Origin: Saprospiraceae bacterium
Lineage (GTDB): Bacteria; Bacteroidota; Bacteroidia; Chitinophagales; Saprospiraceae
Direction: 5' to 3'
Assembly (NCBI GenBank): GCA_019187225.1
Contig: JABAQQ010000052.1
Coordinates: forward strand, 62,001-126,000
Length of the DNA: 64,000 nucleotides
Part shown: one piece after another, positions 46,599 through 56,882 of the stretch
Numbering within the stretch: the stretch's first letter is position 1
Layout: each line of letters opens with the position of its first letter
Position numbers and translations under genes: made by a program
The notes under the pieces: model-generated
Database searches by the model: none
What the model saw: only the letters and a program-made list of their open reading frames with translations
What the model was told of the DNA's origin: nothing

Positions 46599-46737
46599 AC
46601 CCGCGGCTGTCTCATAATTCTGTTTATTTGTTTATCTGTGGATTTGGTTATTTCGTTGCACCTCCATGATCAGCGCTGCTTTCAAATAAACAAATCATCA
46701 TATTAACAAATAACCGACTTCTGAGACAGCCGCGGGT
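46599..46737. repeat. 139-bp inverted-repeat element with octamer arrays, after rpoB
   Basis: Terminal arms 46599-46614 and 46722-46737 (acccgcggctgtctca) are exact reverse complements. Inside, 8-base units GTTTATTT, GTTTATCT, GTGGATTT, GGTTATTT face AAATAAAC, AAATCATC, ATATTAAC, AAATAACC. The element ends 11 bases after the rpoB stop. The combination of terminal repeats and tandem arms looks MITE-like; GGCTGTCTCA also occurs, inverted, at 3480. Confidence 0.8.
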
Positions 46738-46748
46738 AGTGGAATTTT

Positions 46749-49700
46749 TTATTCAAATTTCACATCCAGCGCCAGGCCGCGCAATTCGTGCACGAGAACG
46801 TTGAATGATTCGGGTATATTGGCATCCGGCAGGTTGTCGCCTTTGACGATGGCCTCGTAAGCTTTGGCGCGCCCCTGAATGTCGTCCGACTTGAAGGTCA
46901 GGAGTTCCTGCAGGATATTGGATGCACCGTAGGCTTCGAGTGCCCACACCTCCATCTCACCAAAGCGCTGACCGCCGAACTGGGCTTTACCACCGAGCGG
47001 CTGCTGCGTGATGAGCGAGTACGGGCCGATGGAGCGGGCGTGCATTTTGTCGTCCACCATATGGCTGAGTTTGAGCATGTAGATAATGCCTACCGTCGCT
47101 TTTTGGTGGAAGCGGTCGCCGGTTTCGCCATCGTGGAGATAGGTCTGACCCAATTCCGGCAGCCCTGCCTTTTCGATCCACGCTTCGATCTCGTCGGTTT
47201 TGGCGCCGTCGAAAATAGGTGTGGCGAATTTGACGCCGAGTTTTTCACCGGCCCAGCCCAATACCGTTTCGAATATCTGCCCCAGGTTCATACGCGAAGG
47301 CACACCCAGCGGGTTGAGCACCACGTCCACCGGAGTACCGTCTTCGAGGAAAGGCATGTCTTCCATACGCACGATGCGGCTCACGATACCTTTGTTGCCG
47401 TGACGGCCGGCGAGTTTGTCGCCCACTTTCAGTTTGCGCTTTTTCGCCAGGTAGACTTTCGCCAGTTTCAACACGCCTGCGGGCAATTCGTCGCCGATGC
47501 TGATGTTGAATTTCTCGCGTTTGTAGCGGCCCACTTCTTCATTGACCTTGATGCTGTAGTTGTGCAGCAAGCGGGCAATGAGCACGTTGGTATTTTTCTC
47601 GCTTGTCCAGTTGGTATAGTCCACTTCGGCGTAGTTGATCTGTTCGCGCAGCGCCTGCACGGTGAGTTTGCTGCCTTTGGGCAACATTTCTTCTCCGTAG
47701 ATGCTGCGGATGCCGTTGGTGGTTTTGTCCTTCACCAACACCTGGAGTTTGTCAATCAGGATGGTCTTCAGCTTGTTGAGTGCCACTGCGTGCTCGTCGT
47801 CGAGTTTGTCGAGCAGTGCTTTTTCCGACTCCTTGATCTGTTTGTCCTTTTTGGCGCGTGCGAACAATTGTTTGTCAATTACCACGCCATTGATGCTCGG
47901 CGGTACTTTGAGCGAGGCGTCTTTCACATCGCCTGCTTTATCGCCGAAGATGGCGCGAAGCAGTTTTTCTTCCGGTGTCGGGTCCGTTTCGCCCTTAGGT
48001 GTGATCTTCCCGATGAGGATGTCTCCTTCTTTCGCCCAGGCGCCGATGCGGATGATACCGTTTTCGTCCAGATCCTTCGTCGCATCTTCGCTTACGTTCG
48101 GAATGTCGGCGGTGAGTTCTTCTTCACCGAGTTTCGTATCGCGCACGTCAAGTTCGAAGTGCTCGATGTGGATGGAAGTGAAAACGTCTTCCTGTACCAC
48201 ACGCTCCGAGAGCACAATGGCGTCTTCGAAGTTGTAACCCTTCCAGGGCATGAACGCCACCTTGAGATTTTGTCCGAGGGCGAGTTCGCCGTTTTCGGTG
48301 GCGTAACCCTCACAAAGAATATCGCCTTCTTCCACACGCTGGCCGCGGCGCACGATGGGCTTCAGGTTGATGCAGGTGCCCTGGTTGGTACGCATGAACT
48401 TGGTGAGCGTATACGTTTTGCGCGCGTCCTCGAAGGAAACCAGTTGGTCTTCTTCGGTGCGGTCGTAGTTGATGACAATCTCATTGGCGTCCACGTATTC
48501 GACCACGCCGCTGCCTTCGGCATTGATGAGCATGCGGGAGTCGCGGGCAACTTTGGCTTCCAGACCCGTGCCCACCATCGGTGAGTGCGGGCGGATAAGC
48601 GGCACCGCCTGGCGTTGCATGTTCGAGCCCATGAGCGCGCGGTTGGCGTCGTCGTTTTCGAGGAAGGGGATCAGCGAGGCCGAAACGCCCACGATCTGGT
48701 TGGGCGCCACGTCAATGTATTCTACTTCGTCGGGCGTCAGAATCGGGAAGTCGCCGTGTTCGCGGGCTTTTACGCGATCGTTGAGGAAAGCGCCGCCTTC
48801 GCCCACCGGCGAGTTGGCCTGCGCGATCTTCATATAGTCTTCCGCCTCGGCAGAGAGGTATTGCACATCGCCTTCCAGCACCACTTTGCCGTCTTTCACG
48901 CGGCGATAAGGCGTTTCGAGGAAGCCCATCTTGTTGATCTTCGCGTGGGTGCAAAGCGTCGAGATAAGACCGATGTTCGGTCCTTCGGGCGTTTCGATGG
49001 TGCAAAGGCGGCCGTAGTGCGAGTAGTGCACGTCGCGCACCTCGAAGCCGGCGCGTTCGCGGGAAAGACCGCCGGGGCCGAGCGCAGAGATACGCCGTTT
49101 GTGCGTGATCTCGGAAAGCGGGTTGGTCTGGTCGAGGAATTGCGACAACTGGCTGGTGCCGAAGAAGGAGTTGATGACCGACGACAGGGTACGCGCATTG
49201 ATCAGGTCAACCGGTGTGAACACCTCGTTGTCGCGCACGTTCATCCGTTCGCGGATGGTGCGCGCCATGCGGGCCAGGCCGACGCCGAACTGGGCGTACA
49301 GTTGCTCACCCACCGTGCGCACACGGCGGTTGGAGAGGTGGTCAATGTCGTCAATCTCAGCCCGGTTGTTGATCAGGGAGACGATGTAGCGCACGATGGC
49401 GATGATGTCTTCCTTGGTCAGTACCAGGTTGTTTTCGTCAATATTCGTCTGAAGTTTGCGGTTGATCTTAAAACGGCCTACTTCACCGAGGTTGTAGCGT
49501 TTGTCGGAGAAGAAGAGTTTCTCGATGATACCGCGCGCCGTCTCATCGTCCGGGGGATCGCTGCCGCGCAACTGACGGTATATGTAGGTCACGGCCTCGA
49601 CTTCACTCGAGGTCGGGTCTTTTTGCAATGTATTGTAAATGATGGAGAAGTCTTCCTCCACATCGGTACGCTGGAGGATGATGGTCGTCGTACCGGCATC

Positions 49701-50588
49701 GAGGATATTCTCGATGTTTTCCTCGTCGAGCACCGTATCGCGTTCAAGAATGATCTCGTTCCGCTCGATGGTGACCACCTCGCCGGTGTCTTCGTCCACG
49801 AAGTCTTCCGTCCATGATTTCAGGACGCGGGCGGCCAGTTTGCGACCGACCGATGCTTCCAGATTTTCACGGGTACAGGCGATTTCGTCGGCCAGGTTGA
49901 ACAGGTCGAGGATGGCCTTGTCGGTGTCGAAACCGATGGCGCGCAGCAGCGTAGTGACGGGAAACTTTTTTTTCCGGTCAATGTAGGCGTACATCACCAG
50001 GTTGATGTCCGTAGCAAATTCCATCCAGGCGCCTTTAAAGGGGATTACGCGCGCCGAGTAGATCTTCGTGCCGTTGGGGTGGTAGCTCTGTCCGAAGAAT
50101 ACACCCGGCGACCGGTGGAGTTGCGACACAATGACGCGCTCTGCCCCGTTGATGACAAAAGTGCCTTTCGGCGTCATGTAGGGGATGTTGCCGAGAAATA
50201 CATCCTGAACGATCGTCTGGAAGTCAATGTGTTCCGGGTCGTTGCACGACAAGCGCAGTTTGGCTTTCAACGGCACGGAATACGTGAGGCCGCGCTGCAT
50301 ACACTCGTCAATGGTGTAGCGCGGGGGGTCAATGAAATAGTCGAGGAATTCCAGGTTAAAAATATTCCGCGCATCCGTGATGGGGAAATTTTCCTGGAAT
50401 ACGCGATAGAGGCCTTCGTTGATGCGGTTCTCCGGCGTGGTTTCCAGTTGGAAATATTCCTGGAACGATTTGAGTTGAATTTCTAGGAGGTCAGGGTAGT
50501 GACCGGCGAGGCGAATTTTCCCAAAGTTGACGCGTTCCTGTACGCCTGTCTTGTGGTTTGCCCCGTGAGAGATGCCGTTATTGGTCAT
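46749..50588 (-). CDS. rpoB: DNA-directed RNA polymerase subunit beta
   Basis: A 1279-residue subunit starting at [20 protein letters not shown]; the ATG at 50657 would add 23 atypical residues. '[20 protein letters not shown]', the rifampicin region '[20 protein letters not shown]', '[20 protein letters not shown]', '[21 protein letters not shown]'-like C-terminal motif and '[20 protein letters not shown]' are present. The C-terminus does not continue into rpoC as it normally does; two unrelated genes separate them. A 454-base gap lies upstream toward rplL. Confidence 0.97.
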   Translation of the reverse strand: MTNNGISHGANHKTGVQERVNFGKIRLAGHYPDLLEIQLKSFQEYFQLETTPENRINEGLYRVFQENFPITDARNIFNLEFLDYFIDPPRYTIDECMQRGLTYSVPLKAKLRLSCNDPEHIDFQTIVQDVFLGNIPYMTPKGTFVINGAERVIVSQLHRSPGVFFGQSYHPNGTKIYSARVIPFKGAWMEFATDINLVMYAYIDRKKKFPVTTLLRAIGFDTDKAILDLFNLADEIACTRENLEASVGRKLAARVLKSWTEDFVDEDTGEVVTIERNEIILERDTVLDEENIENILDAGTTTIILQRTDVEEDFSIIYNTLQKDPTSSEVEAVTYIYRQLRGSDPPDDETARGIIEKLFFSDKRYNLGEVGRFKINRKLQTNIDENNLVLTKEDIIAIVRYIVSLINNRAEIDDIDHLSNRRVRTVGEQLYAQFGVGLARMARTIRERMNVRDNEVFTPVDLINARTLSSVINSFFGTSQLSQFLDQTNPLSEITHKRRISALGPGGLSRERAGFEVRDVHYSHYGRLCTIETPEGPNIGLISTLCTHAKINKMGFLETPYRRVKDGKVVLEGDVQYLSAEAEDYMKIAQANSPVGEGGAFLNDRVKAREHGDFPILTPDEVEYIDVAPNQIVGVSASLIPFLENDDANRALMGSNMQRQAVPLIRPHSPMVGTGLEAKVARDSRMLINAEGSGVVEYVDANEIVINYDRTEEDQLVSFEDARKTYTLTKFMRTNQGTCINLKPIVRRGQRVEEGDILCEGYATENGELALGQNLKVAFMPWKGYNFEDAIVLSERVVQEDVFTSIHIEHFELDVRDTKLGEEELTADIPNVSEDATKDLDENGIIRIGAWAKEGDILIGKITPKGETDPTPEEKLLRAIFGDKAGDVKDASLKVPPSINGVVIDKQLFARAKKDKQIKESEKALLDKLDDEHAVALNKLKTILIDKLQVLVKDKTTNGIRSIYGEEMLPKGSKLTVQALREQINYAEVDYTNWTSEKNTNVLIARLLHNYSIKVNEEVGRYKREKFNISIGDELPAGVLKLAKVYLAKKRKLKVGDKLAGRHGNKGIVSRIVRMEDMPFLEDGTPVDVVLNPLGVPSRMNLGQIFETVLGWAGEKLGVKFATPIFDGAKTDEIEAWIEKAGLPELGQTYLHDGETGDRFHQKATVGIIYMLKLSHMVDDKMHARSIGPYSLITQQPLGGKAQFGGQRFGEMEVWALEAYGASNILQELLTFKSDDIQGRAKAYEAIVKGDNLPDANIPESFNVLVHELRGLALDVKFE

Positions 50589-50712
50589 TTTTGCAAAGTA
50601 TGCTTGAATGCTGCTGTTTGGCAATGTGCCGCGCCTTTGCGCGGCGTTGGTTGGCACTTAGATTTTGTGCAAGCCTGATAAAACGGATTATTGAGATAAA
50701 AGTTCAGATTTT

Positions 50713-50876
50713 TTGGACGTTGGACTGTTGGACTGTTGGACGTTGGACGTTGGACGTTGGACGTTGGACGTTGGACGTTGGACGTTGGACAGAGCGATGT
50801 TGGACGTTTGATCAAAAAAATGTCCAAAGTCCAACAGTCTAAAAGTCTAATGTCCTATGTCAGGCAGTCCTATGTC
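50713..50876. repeat. Inverted heptamer array upstream of rpoB (TTGGACG x8)
   Basis: Left arm 50713-50791 holds eleven units: TTGGACG, TTGGACTG twice, TTGGACG seven times, TTGGACA. After a further TTGGACG at 50800 and an A-run the right arm (50821-50876) has TGTCCAA, AGTCCAA, CAGTCTA, AAGTCTA, TGTCCTA-type units. It is the longest array in the window and occupies the rplL-rpoB gap. Confidence 0.93.
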
Positions 50877-50885
50877 CACAGACAA

Positions 50886-50935
50886 CGATAGGCTTAACGC
50901 GCACCCGCAGAAGGGAAACGCATTAAGCCCAATCG
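50886..50935. promoter_or_regulatory. Hairpin in the rplL-rpoB spacer
   Basis: cgataggcttaacgcg (50886-50901) and cgcattaagcccaatcg (50919-50935) pair almost perfectly around a 17-base loop; T5 follows only on the plus strand. In other bacteria this spacer holds an attenuator or RNase III site, which this could be. The rest of the 454-base gap (50936-51042 and 50589-50712) shows nothing I can identify. Confidence 0.55.
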
Positions 50936-51042
50936 TTTTTATCTGATATTAGGTTGAATACCTGTCATTTGTCGAATCGAGTAAGAAAGTTAGCGTCAGT
51001 AATATGGCACCGAAGGCTCGGGCCCAACCGATACGAAACTTC

Positions 51043-51432
51043 TTACTTCACTTCGACTACAGCGCCGGCGCCTTCGAGCGCAGCTTTGATGGATTCGGCT
51101 TCCGCTTTGTTCACGCCGGATTTCAGCGGGCTGGGGGCGCCGTCCACGAGGTCTTTGGCTTCTTTCAGACCCAGGCCGAGGAGGTTCTTCACCTCTTTCA
51201 CGACGTTGAGTTTGTTAGCGCCTGCATCTTTCAGGATGACGTCGAACTCGGTTTTTTCAGCCGGAGCCGCTTCGCCGCCGCCGGCAGCGCCGCCGCCAAC
51301 AGGGCCAGCCATAGCAACTGCTGCTGCAGCCGGTTCGATACCGTAGTCATCTTTCAGGATATTGGCCAGTTCGTTGGCTTCTTTAATCGTGAGGCTCACG
51401 AGCGATTCAGCCAGAGCTTTCAAATCTGCCAT
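51043..51432 (-). CDS. rplL: 50S ribosomal protein L7/L12
   Basis: A 129-residue protein with the dimerising N-terminal helix pair ('[20 protein letters not shown]'), an Ala/Gly hinge ('[18 protein letters not shown]') and the globular C-terminal domain ('[20 protein letters not shown]', '[18 protein letters not shown]') that recruits elongation factors. It is the fourth gene of rplKAJL. The gap to rplJ, 185 bases, contains an inverted heptamer array, unusual for this pair. Confidence 0.98.
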   Translation of the reverse strand: MADLKALAESLVSLTIKEANELANILKDDYGIEPAAAAVAMAGPVGGGAAGGGEAAPAEKTEFDVILKDAGANKLNVVKEVKNLLGLGLKEAKDLVDGAPSPLKSGVNKAEAESIKAALEGAGAVVEVK

Positions 51433-51540
51433 TGTTGTAGAATTTTAAAAAGTGGTTTGCGAATGAGTGTGAATAAAGGTATCAGGGTTGGATGGTTACA
51501 AGGTTTCGAGGGTATATAGTGCGAACTTGGAAGCCAAGAT

Positions 51541-51617
51541 TGGAAATTGGAAATTGGAAATTGGAAATTGGAAATTACAGCGTGCGGCGGAAATTTCTAA
51601 TTTCTTAATTTCCAATT
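51541..51617. repeat. Inverted heptamer array between rplJ and rplL
   Basis: Left arm 51541-51575: TGGAAAT five times. Right arm about 51593-51617: ATTTCTA, ATTTCTT, ATTTCCA, ATTTT. The right arm abuts the rplJ stop codon (51618) with no gap. Confidence 0.93.
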
Positions 51618-52145
51618 TTACTGCGCTCGTTCTTCCAGCGTTTTAACGATACCGGCGATTTTCGAGCCGGTAGCCGTGATCTGGCTGGCGAGGCGTTTTG
51701 CAGGAGACTGGAGCAGGCCGATGATCTCTCCGATCATCTCCTCCTTGCTCTTCAGTTTCACAAGGGCCGCGATCTGGTCGTCGCCGATAAAAACCGACGA
51801 ATCAATATAAGCCGCTTTGAGCAGAGGACGTTCCTCCGTTTTGCGGAATTCTTCGAGCAGTTTGGCCGGTGCTTTCGGATTCGACGAGATCAGGATCGTA
51901 GTGGGGCCATGCAGCGCTTCGAACAGTGGCGCATAGCCTTTCGATTCGGGTTCGCCTTCGAGTGCTTTCTGGATCAAAGTATTTTTAGCCACTTTTACCT
52001 TGATGCCTTTTTCAAAGCACATCCGGCGAAATTTGTTGATTTTGGCGACCGGAAGCGTGGATGAATCGGCGAGGTAGAAGAACGGCGTGCCGCCCAGTTC
52101 CTCTTTCAATTCCGCTATCGCTGCGCTTTTATCTTCTCTGGTCAT
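51618..52145 (-). CDS. rplJ: 50S ribosomal protein L10
   Basis: A 175-residue protein: 'MTREDKSAAIAELKEELGGT', 'INKFRRMCFEKGIKVKVAKN', 'GPTTILISSNPKAPAKLLEE' and the C-terminal helix ('SQITATGSKIAGIVKTLEER') that binds L7/L12 dimers. It forms the base of the ribosomal stalk. In other bacteria L10-(L12)4 represses its own operon from a leader upstream of rplJ; here that stretch carries an octamer array. Confidence 0.97.
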   Translation of the reverse strand: MTREDKSAAIAELKEELGGTPFFYLADSSTLPVAKINKFRRMCFEKGIKVKVAKNTLIQKALEGEPESKGYAPLFEALHGPTTILISSNPKAPAKLLEEFRKTEERPLLKAAYIDSSVFIGDDQIAALVKLKSKEEMIGEIIGLLQSPAKRLASQITATGSKIAGIVKTLEERAQ

Positions 52146-52186
52146 TTCTTTTATATGTTGAAATGGTGAGTGTTGTGTGAGATTCC

Positions 52187-52282
52187 GGTTATTCGGTTAT
52201 TTGTTTATTTGATTATGCTCGATCCCGATGATTGGGGGCTACCAGATAACCAAATCCACAATTCCACAAATAACCAAACAAT
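52187..52282. repeat. Inverted octamer array between rplA and rplJ
   Basis: Left arm 52187-52218: GGTTATTC, GGTTATTT, GTTTATTT, GATTATGC. Right arm 52243-52282: CAGATAAC, CAAATCCA, CAATTCCA, CAAATAAC, CAAACAAT. Both arms have period 8. The right arm runs up to the rplA stop codon. Confidence 0.9.
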
Positions 52283-52977
52283 TAAACCTTGATGGACTTG
52301 GGGTCCACCGCGATGCCGGGGCTCATGGTGCTGGCCACCGAAACCGTCTTCATATAAATGCCTTTAGCACTTGAAGGCTTCATTTTGACCAGTGTAGCAA
52401 TGAGTTCGTGGGCATTGTCGGCGAGTTGTTCCGGTGTGAAGGACACGCGTCCGATGGAGGCGTGTACGATACCGAATTTGTCCACGCGGAATGCGATTTT
52501 ACCTTTTTTCACTTCCGATACGGCGGAAGCGATGTCGTTGGTCACCGTGCCGGTTTTGGGGTTAGGCATCAGGCCGCGTGGGCCGAGGATGCGGGCTACC
52601 TTACCGAGTTGGGCCATGACGTTGGGCGTGGCGATGATTACGTCCACGTCCATCCAGCCTTCGGTGACTTTCTGGATATAATCGTCGAGACCGACGTAAT
52701 CGGCGCCTGCTGCCTGCGCTTCGGCTTGTTTTTCCGGTGTGCAAAATACGAGGACGCGCTTGGTTTTACCCGTGCCGTGCGGAAGCGATACCGTACCGCG
52801 GATGGCCTGGTCGGCTTTGCGCGGGTCTACCCCGAGACGGACGTGTACGTCCACCGATGCGTTGAATTTGGTAGTGTTGACCTCTTTCACGAGCGACATG
52901 GCATCGCCCAATGAGTAAAGTTTGTCCGGATCAACCTTTCCTTCAACGGCTTTGCGCTTTTTTGTCAATTGTGCCAT
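52282..52977 (-). CDS. rplA: 50S ribosomal protein L1
   Basis: A 231-residue protein with '[20 protein letters not shown]', '[20 protein letters not shown]', '[20 protein letters not shown]' and '[20 protein letters not shown]', diagnostic of L1. It forms the mobile L1 stalk and usually represses rplKA translation. Order and strand agree with rplKAJL. Arrays lie on both sides. Confidence 0.98.
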   Translation of the reverse strand: MAQLTKKRKAVEGKVDPDKLYSLGDAMSLVKEVNTTKFNASVDVHVRLGVDPRKADQAIRGTVSLPHGTGKTKRVLVFCTPEKQAEAQAAGADYVGLDDYIQKVTEGWMDVDVIIATPNVMAQLGKVARILGPRGLMPNPKTGTVTNDIASAVSEVKKGKIAFRVDKFGIVHASIGRVSFTPEQLADNAHELIATLVKMKPSSAKGIYMKTVSVASTMSPGIAVDPKSIKV

Positions 52978-53034
52978 TGAAATTGTGTGTTTAAGGTGAA
53001 AACGTTCCGTTGGGCGGAACTCCCTTTGTAATGG

Positions 53035-53121
53035 CTATTGGTTGTGAGTTATTGGTTATTGGTATCGCAGGCAATTCGCATTATTCAACCACAAACCAAT
53101 TACCGACAACTAATAACCAAT
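53035..53121. repeat. Inverted heptamer array between rplK and rplA
   Basis: Left arm 53035-53062: CTATTGG, TTGTGAG, TTATTGG, TTATTGG. Right arm 53087-53121: AACCACA, AACCAAT, TACCGAC, AACTAAT, AACCAAT. Period 7 in both arms; the right arm ends on the base before the rplK stop codon. Confidence 0.93.
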
Positions 53122-53571
53122 TTAATTTTCCCAGGGCGCTTTGCCGGTCACTGTCAGACCCATGCTGCGCGCCGTACCGGCGACCATTTTCATGGCCGAT
53201 TCGACGGTGAAGCAGTTGAGATCAGGCATTTTATTTTCGGCGATGGCGCGGACTTGTTCCCAGGTGACGGAGCCGACTTTTTTGCGGTTGGGTTCAGGCG
53301 AACCTTTACCCGGCGCAAGTTTGGAGGCTTCGAAGAGCTGAATGGCTGCCGGCGGTGTTTTGATGACAAAGTCAAACGTTTTGTCTTTATACACCTGGAT
53401 GATCACCGGAAGCACTTTGCCTTGTTGTTCCTGGGTTTGCGCGTTGAAACGCTTGCAGAACTCCATGATGTTGACGCCTTTCGAGCCGAGTGCCGGACCG
53501 ATGGGCGGAGCGGGATTGGCCTGGCCACCCTTCACCTGGAGTTTGATATAAACATCTACTTCTTTTGCCAT
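53122..53571 (-). CDS. rplK: 50S ribosomal protein L11
   Basis: A 149-residue protein: '[20 protein letters not shown]' (the Pro-rich N-terminal segment that contacts release and elongation factors), '[20 protein letters not shown]', '[20 protein letters not shown]' and the RNA-binding C-terminal domain. It begins the rplKAJL block. The 119-base gap to nusG holds only weak AATT-rich repeats and no clear array. Confidence 0.98.
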   Translation of the reverse strand: MAKEVDVYIKLQVKGGQANPAPPIGPALGSKGVNIMEFCKRFNAQTQEQQGKVLPVIIQVYKDKTFDFVIKTPPAAIQLFEASKLAPGKGSPEPNRKKVGSVTWEQVRAIAENKMPDLNCFTVESAMKMVAGTARSMGLTVTGKAPWEN

Positions 53572-53690
53572 TGGATCTGAATTTTCAGAATTTGAAAATT
53601 GTCAGAATTGATTTTGAATGATCTATGAAATTATTGAGACCTGCCGGTTTGTGGAAGCGAGCCTGGGAGAACAGGCATCAATGGCGGGTA

Positions 53691-54272
53691 TCAACCAATT
53701 TTTTCTACTTGCATAAAGTTCAGTTCCACTTCGGTACCGCGGCCGAAGATCTTGACAATAACCTTCAGTTTTTTCTTTTCGTCGTTGACTTCCTGAATGT
53801 CGCCCACAAATTCGGCGAATGGGCCGTCAATGATCTTCACCGTTTCACCGATGAGGAAAGGTTCGCTGAGGGTTTCGCCGGTTTCGGTGCTTTCATCCAC
53901 TTTGCCCAACAGGCGGTTCGCTTCGGGCTGGGTCATTGGAATGGGTTGTTCCTTGCCCAGGAAGTGGATCACATTGGGGATGTCCGCAATGATCTTTGCC
54001 ACGTCGCCATTCAGTTTCGAGCCAATCGCTTCTATCAGAATGTATCCGGGCAACAGGTTGCGTTCCTGCATCACTTTTTTGCCGTTCCGGATCTTATACA
54101 CTTTCTCAGTGGGCACTACGACGGAAAAAACAAAATCCTTCCAGCCGGAGCGCTCGACTTCGAGCAGAATCCGTTCCTGGATTTTTTTCTCTTTACCGCT
54201 GATAACGCGCAGAGAATACCACCGTTTTTCTTCGGCAACCGTGGGGGCTGCCGTTTCTTTTTCCTGATTCAT
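53691..54272 (-). CDS. nusG: Transcription termination/antitermination factor NusG
   Basis: A 193-residue protein. The NGN domain ('KRWYSLRVISGKEKKIQERI', 'ERNLLPGYILIEA') and the KOW domain ('PFLIGETVKIIDGPFAEFVG') are intact. It binds RNA polymerase and couples transcription with translation. It lies 42 bases after secE on the same strand, the normal arrangement. Confidence 0.97.
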   Translation of the reverse strand: MNQEKETAAPTVAEEKRWYSLRVISGKEKKIQERILLEVERSGWKDFVFSVVVPTEKVYKIRNGKKVMQERNLLPGYILIEAIGSKLNGDVAKIIADIPNVIHFLGKEQPIPMTQPEANRLLGKVDESTETGETLSEPFLIGETVKIIDGPFAEFVGDIQEVNDEKKKLKVIVKIFGRGTEVELNFMQVEKIG

Positions 54273-54314
54273 ATTGCTTACCCGGAAGGAAGACGTGTAA
54301 AAGCGCTGTTTGGC

Positions 54315-54512
54315 TTATGCGCCCCAAACTCCGTAGAGATTTTTGAAAAAAACGCTGCACAGCACGTCCATCAAAAAGATAATCAGTGCGAGGATGCCGG
54401 AAGTGATCAAGACCACCATCGTGCTTTCCTGCAACTGTGCGGCTGTGGGCCAGGAGACGTTTTTCACGAGTTCGTGATAACTCTCTTTCAAATAAAGCGT
54501 CAATTTTTCCAT
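54315..54512 (-). CDS. secE: Preprotein translocase subunit SecE
   Basis: A 65-residue single-span SecE: amphipathic helix 'YLKESYHELVKNVSWPTAAQ' followed by one membrane segment ('VVLITSGILALIIFLMDVLC'). It clamps SecY in the translocon. Position between tRNA-Trp and nusG supports the call. Confidence 0.96.
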   Translation of the reverse strand: MEKLTLYLKESYHELVKNVSWPTAAQLQESTMVVLITSGILALIIFLMDVLCSVFFKNLYGVWGA

Positions 54513-54552
54513 TATCGCTGTAAAGACTTGTCCCGCACGCGCGGAAATTTCA

Positions 54553-54651
54553 GTTGTTCGTTGATCGTTGTTCGTTATTTACCCGCCTTTATCTGCGAAA
54601 AAAGTCCGTTGTCGCGCATGACCGACCAACGAACAACTGATAACGAATCAC
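54553..54651. repeat. Inverted heptamer array between tRNA-Trp and secE
   Basis: Left arm 54553-54580: GTTGTTC, GTTGATC, GTTGTTC, GTTATTT. Right arm 54624-54651: GACCAAC, GAACAAC, TGATAAC, GAATCAC. Four exact 7-base units in each arm; it starts 7 bases past the tRNA 3' end. Confidence 0.93.
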
Positions 54652-54658
54652 TTTTTTG

Positions 54659-54731
54659 CAGGGGCAGCAGGGCTCGAACCCGCAGCCTGCGGTTTTGGAG
54701 ACCGCCACTCTACCAATTGAGCTATGCCCCT
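54659..54731 (-). tRNA. tRNA-Trp (CCA)
   Basis: A cloverleaf with acceptor AGGGGCA/TGCCCCT, anticodon stem GCGGT/ACCGC and loop CTCCAAA, giving anticodon CCA. T-loop GTTCGAGCC is present; discriminator G; CCA end not encoded. It sits between tuf and secE, its usual place. Confidence 0.97.
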
Positions 54732-54742
54732 AAAATGGTTTT

Positions 54743-54822
54743 CGGTTATCAGTTATTGGTTATTAGTAACCAGATAGATTGTTCTGCACTAATAACCAAT
54801 AACCATTAACCAATAACCAATA
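54743..54822. repeat. Inverted heptamer array between tuf and tRNA-Trp
   Basis: Left arm 54743-54770: CGGTTAT, CAGTTAT, TGGTTAT, TAGTAAC. Right arm 54788-54822: ACTAATA, ACCAATA, ACCATTA, ACCAATA, ACCAATA. It begins 4 bases after the tuf stop codon. Confidence 0.93.
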
Positions 54823-54826
54823 TTGT

Positions 54827-56023
<1,197 letters not shown>

Positions 56024-56070
56024 TGGTTTAGAACTGTTTGTGTCAAAACAAATTTAGTGAAAAAATATCG

Positions 56071-56142
<72 letters not shown>

Positions 56143-56153
56143 AAAATCATAAA

Positions 56154-56218
56154 AAGTCATTATTGACATTAAAGTAATTAAAATGACGCTTAATGACTTC
56201 AATGACCTTAATAACTTC
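56154..56218. repeat. Inverted nonamer array between tRNA-Gly and tRNA-Thr
   Basis: Left arm 56154-56180: AAGTCATTA, TTGACATTA, AAGTAATTA. Right arm 56182-56218: AATGACGCTT, AATGACTTC, AATGACCTT, AATAACTTC. Period 9 in both arms; it starts 4 bases after the tRNA-Gly 3' end. Confidence 0.88.
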
Positions 56219-56222
56219 AGGG

Positions 56223-56295
56223 AGCGGCGGACGAGATTCGAACTCGCGACATTCAGCTTGGAAGGCTGACACTCTACCAACTGAGTTACCACCGC
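56223..56295 (-). tRNA. tRNA-Gly (TCC)
   Basis: Acceptor GCGGTGG/CCGCCGC, anticodon stem TCAGC/GCTGA with loop CTTCCAA, anticodon TCC; T-arm GTTCGAATC; discriminator T as usual for Gly. Confidence 0.96.
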
Positions 56296-56409
56296 TTTAA
56301 CCGCCGTAGCTTCAGCGAAGGCGGCGTTTTTTTCTCATCACCATTTCGCGATTGGAAAAGGAAGAAGAGAATTACCCGCCTTGGCCCTGAAGGGTTGCGG
56401 CGGGTAAAG

Positions 56410-56493
56410 TGGGGGTGGTGGGATTCGAACCTACTCAGCGGTCAAGCACCAGATTTACAGTCTGGCCCGGCTCTCCAACTCCGGGGCACCCCC
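56410..56493 (-). tRNA. tRNA-Tyr (GTA)
   Basis: Acceptor GGGGGTG/CACCCCC, anticodon stem with loop CTGTAAA, anticodon GTA, and a long class II variable arm; discriminator A. 84 bases. Confidence 0.96.
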
Positions 56494-56498
56494 TTTTT

Positions 56499-56583
56499 GA
56501 TTGCGGATTTCGGATTGACGATTGCGGATGCGGGTTGCTCGTTTTTTAAATCTGCAATCCGAAATCCGAAATCAAAAATCAGA
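56499..56583. repeat. Inverted heptamer array between tRNA-Thr and tRNA-Tyr
   Basis: Left arm 56499-56540: GATTGCG, GATTTCG, GATTGAC, GATTGCG, GATGCGG, GTTGCTC. Right arm 56549-56583: AATCTGC, AATCCGA, AATCCGA, AATCAAA, AATCAGA. It fills nearly the whole gap, 3 bases from one tRNA and 5 from the other. Confidence 0.93.
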
Positions 56584-56586
56584 ATG

Positions 56587-56659
56587 AGCCACTGGAGGGA
56601 CTCGAACCCCCGACCAGCTGATTACAAATCAGCTGCTCTACCAACTGAGCTACAGTGGC
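56587..56659 (-). tRNA. tRNA-Thr (TGT)
   Basis: Acceptor GCCACTG/CAGTGGC, anticodon stem GCTGA/TCAGC with loop TTTGTAA, anticodon TGT. It is the first gene of the long minus-strand operon. Confidence 0.96.
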
Positions 56660-56741
56660 CTGTTCGCGGCCTCCAAGGCTTAATTCGCTATTTCAAACAA
56701 CTTTTTTCAGGAGAAAAACACCCCCTCCCGAAAAGCGTGTG

Positions 56742-56749
56742 CAAAGGTA
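56742..56749 (-). promoter_or_regulatory. -7 box (TACCTTTG) at the head of the tRNA-tuf-rpo operon
   Basis: On the minus strand TACCTTTG fits TAnnTTTG and precedes the first tRNA by 83 bases. On the plus strand GACCTTTG (56806-56813) faces away toward the O-methyltransferase gene; the two boxes sit in a near-palindrome (gtgtgcaaaggt / acctttgcacgc). Confidence 0.6.
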
Positions 56750-56882
56750 CAGCTACAATTTTGAACAGAAAAACAATTTTTTAAAAAAACCGGATTTTTT
56801 CCAAAGACCTTTGCACGCGCCCTTAAAACCGCCACTGAAAACGGGAAAATTCCATTTTATCGCTCGAATCTGACCGGAACAA

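Noticed and set aside
47040-49817. Two plus-strand ORFs of 514 and 410 codons
   Set aside because: They are antisense to rpoB; the sense frame is unmistakable.
50713-50876. CRISPR array
   Set aside because: The repeats are contiguous 7-base units without spacers, and no cas genes are present.
53572-53690. Array between rplK and nusG
   Set aside because: AATT-rich words recur, but no constant period or paired arm can be shown.
56395-56784. Plus-strand ORF containing MSHWRDSNPRPADYKSAALP
   Set aside because: This is the familiar false protein made from the reverse complement of tRNA-Thr and neighbouring tRNA genes plus a heptamer array.
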